The notes beneath the pieces were generated by a model that did no database searches, was not told where the DNA came from, and worked only from the letters and a program-made list of their open reading frames with translations. 10,050 bases of DNA from Saccharicrinis sp. UBA6048. Lineage in GTDB: Bacteria > Bacteroidota > Bacteroidia > Bacteroidales > Marinilabiliaceae. Position numbers and translations under genes: made by a program. Shown here in pieces: positions 6,570 through 10,050 of this stretch (position 1 is the first letter of the stretch; every line of letters starts with the position of its first letter). Location of the stretch: positions 1-10,050 of the forward strand of contig DIYS01000077.1 of the NCBI GenBank assembly GCA_002429115.1, read 5' to 3'.

Positions 6570-7745
6570 ATGCAATCATTTTTTGACACTCATAAATATT
6601 TACTGGAGCACTTAGGCACTCCTGTGCGGCGCGAATTGATGAATGAAATCAATTGGGAGCACCGTCTGATCGGGATTAAGGGAGCTCGTGGAGTTGGTAA
6701 GACAACTTTTTTACTGGATTTTGCTAAATCCCATTTTGGATACGACAAGAGCTGTTTGTACGTCAATCTGAACAATCTATATTTTACAGAACGATCGATT
6801 ATCTCATTTGCTGATGAGTTTCGTAAGAAAGGCGGTAAAACGCTGATTCTAGATCAGGTGTATAAATACCCTGAATGGTCGAAGGAGCTTCGCTACTGTT
6901 ACGATAATTTTCAGGAACTAAAGATTGTATTTAGTGGCTCGGCGGTCATGCGTTTAGTCGATCAAAATCCTGATTTGAAAGATTGTGTACATGCCTATCG
7001 TCTTGATGGATTTTCTTTTCGGGAGCATTTAAATCTGGCGACCAAGAATAAATTCAAGCCTTACTCCTTGAGTGAGATACTGAATAATCATCATGAAATA
7101 AGTAAAGAGATTACCTCTAAAGTACGTCCTTTGGCTTATTTCAATGATTACCTGGAGCATGGCTATTATCCGTTTTTTCTGGAGAAGAGAAATTACCTCG
7201 AGAATGTGATTAAAAACATCAACCTGATTCTTGAAATTGATATATCCTACCTGGAACAGATTGAATTGAAGTATTTGCCCAAATTGCGTAAATTGCTCTA
7301 TTCCATTGCAAAATCGGCACCGCTTCAACCCAATGTGAGTCGTTTAAGCCAGGAAATTGAAACGTCAAGAGCAACGGTGATGAACTATCTGAACTACCTT
7401 AAGAACGGACGCCTTATTAATATGCTTTACGAGGATAGTGAGTCAACCAAGAAACCGTCGAAGATATATATTCAAAATCCAAACGTTTATAATTCGGTAA
7501 CACATGGCGATGTAAGCCAGGAGAATATGAATAAAACGTTCTTTTTGAATCAGGTGGCTTATCAGAATGAAGTCAATGTTTCCAAGAAGAGTGACTTTAG
7601 GGTTAATGGTAATTTGGAATTCTTTGTCGGAGATGATAAAATGGCTAAAAAAGGCTTGACAGAGCATCAGTATTTGGCGCATTATATGATGGAAGTGGGC
7701 GAAGGCAACCAGATACCATTGTGGCTCTTTGGATTTTTATATTAG
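6570..7745 (+). CDS. AAA-family ATPase with C-terminal DUF4143-like region; Walker B Glu replaced by Gln
   Basis: A 391-residue cytoplasmic protein of the AAA_14/DUF4143 type that is common in Bacteroidota and of unknown physiological role. Walker A is GARGVGKT at residues 38-45. Walker B is TLILDQVYKYPEW at 91-103, where Asp95 is followed by Gln96 in place of the Glu usual in this family. KIVFSGSAVMRL (118-129) is the sensor-like strand, followed by the family motif GFSFREHLNL. Residues about 256-287 (VSRLSQEIETSRATVMNYLN) look like a winged helix. The C-terminal part carries the nuclease-fold-like segment (TFFLNQV, SDFRVNG, LEFFVGDD) and ends in the typical IPLWLFGFLY, so the protein is full length. 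As I recall, relatives read FEVGG where this one reads FFVGD, which would remove an acidic residue. The frame is open from 6441, but the ATG at 6570 matches the family N-terminus and sits behind a promoter. No terminator follows, so read-through into nifJ is possible. Confidence 0.85.
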   Translation: MQSFFDTHKYLLEHLGTPVRRELMNEINWEHRLIGIKGARGVGKTTFLLDFAKSHFGYDKSCLYVNLNNLYFTERSIISFADEFRKKGGKTLILDQVYKYPEWSKELRYCYDNFQELKIVFSGSAVMRLVDQNPDLKDCVHAYRLDGFSFREHLNLATKNKFKPYSLSEILNNHHEISKEITSKVRPLAYFNDYLEHGYYPFFLEKRNYLENVIKNINLILEIDISYLEQIELKYLPKLRKLLYSIAKSAPLQPNVSRLSQEIETSRATVMNYLNYLKNGRLINMLYEDSESTKKPSKIYIQNPNVYNSVTHGDVSQENMNKTFFLNQVAYQNEVNVSKKSDFRVNGNLEFFVGDDKMAKKGLTEHQYLAHYMMEVGEGNQIPLWLFGFLY

Positions 7746-7924
7746 AAGACAGATAATCAACTGGAAGGATAGACAAATAGATAAATATTGAAGATATAAG
7801 ATAAATAATATTAGAACTAAGAAGATATAACGACTCATAGATTATATAGAAGCTAGAATTCTAATCTTCTAAAAGTCTAACAATCTATAGTAACAATAAC
7901 CAATTAATTTTAGGAGTATATAAA
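7746..7924. promoter_or_regulatory. A/T- and purine-rich leader of the PFOR gene with short repeats
   Basis: The gap is low in complexity and purine-rich. GAAGATATAA occurs at 7790-7799 and 7821-7830; AGATAAATA occurs at 7779-7787 and 7799-7807. An imperfect hairpin spans 7847-7871 (TAGAAG and CTTCTA arms around the palindrome TAGAATTCTA), without a T-run. No TAnnTTTG box occurs at a usable distance; TAATTTTA at 7905-7912 is too close to the start codon. The promoter is therefore not identified, and transcription may use another sequence or read through from the ATPase gene. Confidence 0.4.
7912..7916 (+). promoter_or_regulatory. Shine-Dalgarno sequence of the PFOR gene
   Basis: AGGAG lies 8 nt before the ATG at 7925. 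A clear Shine-Dalgarno sequence is uncommon in Bacteroidota and is not seen before the other starts in this window. It fixes the start codon and fits strong expression. Confidence 0.65.
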
Positions 7925-10050
7925 ATGGCTAAAGAAAAAAAGTTTATTACGTGTGATGGTAACCACGCCGCTGCGCATATTGCATATATGTTCAGTGAAG
8001 TGGCTGCAATTTACCCGATCACACCTTCGTCAAATATGGCGGAAAACGTGGACGAATGGGCTGCTGCCGGAAGAAAAAACATCTTCGGTGAGACAGTAAA
8101 GGTTGAAGAAATGCAGTCGGAAGCCGGTGCAGCAGGTGCTGTTCACGGATCTTTGCAGGCTGGTGCTTTAACATCAACATTTACAGCATCACAGGGATTA
8201 TTATTAATGATTCCTAACATGTATAAAATTGCCGGTGAGCTACTACCTGGTGTATTCCATGTGAGTGCGCGTAGTTTGGCTGCTCAGGCACTTTCTATTT
8301 TTGGTGATCACTCAGACGTCATGTCTACTCGTCAGTCTGGTTTTGCTATGTTGGCAACAGGATCTGTACAAGAAGTTATGGATTTGGCTGCTGTCGCTCA
8401 CTTAACTTCTATTAAGTCACGTGTACCTTTCTTACACTTCTTCGATGGATTCCGTACATCACACGAAATTCAAAAGATTGAGGTATTGGAAAATGAAGAT
8501 TTGGCTGGTTTGGTTGATCAGGAAGCGCTTCAGGCTTTCCGTGATAACTCACTAAATCCTGAGCACCCGGTAACACGAGGTACAGCTCAGAACCCGGATG
8601 TATATTTCCAGGCGCGTGAAGCTGCTAACCCATTCTACGAAGCATTGCCTGATATGGTCGCTGAGTACATGGATGAGTTGAGCAAAATTACTGGTCGTAA
8701 GTACCGTCCATTTGACTACTATGGTGCTGAAGATGCAGAAAACATCGTCGTGGCGATGGGTTCTATCACTGATACTATCAAAGAGGTGATTGATGACCTG
8801 ACTGCTAAAGGTGAAAAAGTTGGTTTGATTGCGGTACACTTATACCGTCCATTCTCAGCTAAGTATTTCTTCGAGGCATTCCCTAAAACAGCTAAGAAAA
8901 TTGCTGTATTGGATCGTACCAAAGAGCCGGGAGCTAACGGTGATCCTTTATACTTAGATATCCGTGACTTGTTCTACGGAAAAGAAAATGCACCTATCGT
9001 AGTGGGTGGTCGTTATGGTCTTTCTTCAAAAGATACGACGCCAGCAATGATGTTGAGCGTATTCGAAAACTTAAAGCAAGACGAGCCTAAGAATCAGTTT
9101 ACAGTTGGTATTATTGATGATGTATCTCACACATCATTACCATTGTTACCTGAATTCTCATTGGCAGCTGAATCTACTTTCGAAGGTAAATTCTATGGTT
9201 TAGGTTCTGATGGTACTGTAGGTGCCAATAAGAACTCAATTAAGATTATTGGTGATAACACAGATAAGTACGCGCAGGCCTACTTTGCTTATGACTCTAA
9301 GAAGTCGGGTGGTATCACAATTTCTCACTTGCGTTTTGGTGATACACCAATCCGTTCACCTTATTTGGTAAATACGCCTGACTTTGTAGCGTGTCACGTT
9401 CCTGCTTACTTGAACATGTACGACATGCTTAAAGGTTTGAAAGATGGTGGTACTTTCTTATTGAACTGCTCATGGAGTGACGAAGAATTGGAAGGTCATT
9501 TACCAGCTCATGTTAAGCGTTACATTGCTGATCACAAAATTAAATTCTATACAATTGATGCCACTCACATTGCCAAAGAAATTGGTTTAGGTAACCGTAC
9601 CAACACCATAATGCAGTCGGCATTCTTTAAAATTGCTGAGGTAATTCCTTACGAGCAAGCTGTTGAGCAGATGAAGAAAGCGATTGTGAAGTCTTTCGGT
9701 ATGAAAGGTGAGAACATTGTTAACATGAACTACCAGGCTGTTGATAAAGGTGGTGAGGTTAATGAAATTGCTATTCCTGCATCTTGGTCTAACGAAGCTG
9801 CTGAAGTTGTATTCCCTACCAATGGTAAAGCGCCTCAGTTCATCAAAGATTTCGTATTCCCTGTAAACGGTCAAAAAGGTGATGACCTTCCAGTAAGTAT
9901 CTTCAAAGGTCGCGAAGATGGTACATTACCTGCTGGTACGACTGCTTACGAAAAGCGTGGTATTGCTGTTGACGTACCTGAATGGATATCTGATAACTGT
10001 ATCCAGTGTAACCAGTGTGCTTACGTTTGTCCTCACGCTGCTATTCGTCC
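7925..10050 (+). CDS. nifJ: Pyruvate:ferredoxin (flavodoxin) oxidoreductase, 3'-truncated by window edge
   Basis: Oxidises pyruvate with CoA to acetyl-CoA and CO2, passing electrons to ferredoxin or flavodoxin; a cytoplasmic, oxygen-sensitive enzyme of anaerobic metabolism. The window holds the first 708 residues of a single-chain enzyme usually near 1170-1190. Residues 30-36 (YPITPSS), Glu66 in EEMQSEAGAAGA and Arg116 in SARSLAAQ correspond to the pyruvate/TPP-pocket residues Thr31, Glu64 and Arg114 of the Desulfovibrio africanus enzyme. Domain II follows, then the gamma-type domain (GGITISHLRFGD, IRSPYLV, NCSW). The window ends in the first ferredoxin-type cluster motif, CIQCNQCAYVCP, with Cys692, Cys695, Cys698 and Cys702. 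The second cluster motif and the C-terminal TPP domain lie beyond the window. The start is set by AGGAG 8 nt upstream. Codon bias matches that of ppdK. Other 2-oxoacid specificity is possible but unlikely. Confidence 0.96.
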   Translation, partial: MAKEKKFITCDGNHAAAHIAYMFSEVAAIYPITPSSNMAENVDEWAAAGRKNIFGETVKVEEMQSEAGAAGAVHGSLQAGALTSTFTASQGLLLMIPNMYKIAGELLPGVFHVSARSLAAQALSIFGDHSDVMSTRQSGFAMLATGSVQEVMDLAAVAHLTSIKSRVPFLHFFDGFRTSHEIQKIEVLENEDLAGLVDQEALQAFRDNSLNPEHPVTRGTAQNPDVYFQAREAANPFYEALPDMVAEYMDELSKITGRKYRPFDYYGAEDAENIVVAMGSITDTIKEVIDDLTAKGEKVGLIAVHLYRPFSAKYFFEAFPKTAKKIAVLDRTKEPGANGDPLYLDIRDLFYGKENAPIVVGGRYGLSSKDTTPAMMLSVFENLKQDEPKNQFTVGIIDDVSHTSLPLLPEFSLAAESTFEGKFYGLGSDGTVGANKNSIKIIGDNTDKYAQAYFAYDSKKSGGITISHLRFGDTPIRSPYLVNTPDFVACHVPAYLNMYDMLKGLKDGGTFLLNCSWSDEELEGHLPAHVKRYIADHKIKFYTIDATHIAKEIGLGNRTNTIMQSAFFKIAEVIPYEQAVEQMKKAIVKSFGMKGENIVNMNYQAVDKGGEVNEIAIPASWSNEAAEVVFPTNGKAPQFIKDFVFPVNGQKGDDLPVSIFKGREDGTLPAGTTAYEKRGIAVDVPEWISDNCIQCNQCAYVCPHAAIR

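Noticed and set aside
7779..7830. Spaced repeats as a possible CRISPR or tandem array
   Set aside because: Repeat units are only 9-10 nt, occur twice each and are irregularly spaced in low-complexity sequence.
7847..7871. Hairpin after the ATPase gene as a possible terminator
   Set aside because: The stem is A/T-rich, carries bulges and is followed by AAAAG with no T-run, so it is not an intrinsic terminator for the plus strand.

Overview
The window looks like a chromosomal segment of an anaerobic or facultatively anaerobic Bacteroidota bacterium. The order Bacteroidales/Marinilabiliales is my best guess and is inferred from protein style only. Supporting signs are a TonB-dependent receptor with an N-terminal carboxypeptidase-regulatory-like domain, a membrane-anchored AraC-type regulator, an AAA ATPase of the type common in Bacteroidota, and promoter-like TAnnTTTG boxes just upstream of start codons. 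All supported genes lie on the plus strand. I see no tRNA, rRNA, CRISPR array, transposase or phage gene.

Layout: (1) 1-2301 is the 3' part of a pyruvate phosphate dikinase gene (ppdK), closed by a strong intrinsic terminator at 2325-2356. (2) 2357-2650 is noncoding and packed with short hairpins, three of them with a GAA triloop, resembling a dispersed intergenic repeat. (3) 2651-3742 encodes a seven-helix membrane protein with a C-terminal AraC-type DNA-binding domain. It is followed 132 nt later by (4) 3875-6226, a TonB-dependent outer-membrane receptor with its own terminator at 6254-6288. (5) 6227-6569 is mostly noncoding and ends in an inverted-repeat operator candidate over a promoter. 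(6) 6570-7745 encodes an AAA ATPase with a Gln at the usual Walker B Glu position. (7) 7746-7924 is an A/T- and purine-rich leader. (8) 7925 to the window end is the 5' 60 percent or so of a pyruvate:ferredoxin oxidoreductase gene (nifJ/por type).

The two outer genes belong to pyruvate metabolism: PPDK interconverts PEP and pyruvate, and PFOR oxidises pyruvate to acetyl-CoA with reduction of ferredoxin. Both show the GGT/CGT-rich codon choice of highly expressed genes. The three inner genes have ordinary, less biased codon use and look like accessory content between two core-metabolic genes. The AraC-like protein and the receptor probably form a sensor/uptake pair. The ATPase has no obvious functional link to either side.

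I find no convincing undescribed multi-gene system. The observations most worth following up are the Walker B substitution in the ATPase together with its degenerate C-terminal motif, the operator-like dyad at its promoter, the hairpin cluster after ppdK, and the regulator-receptor pair with helically phased repeats between the two genes.
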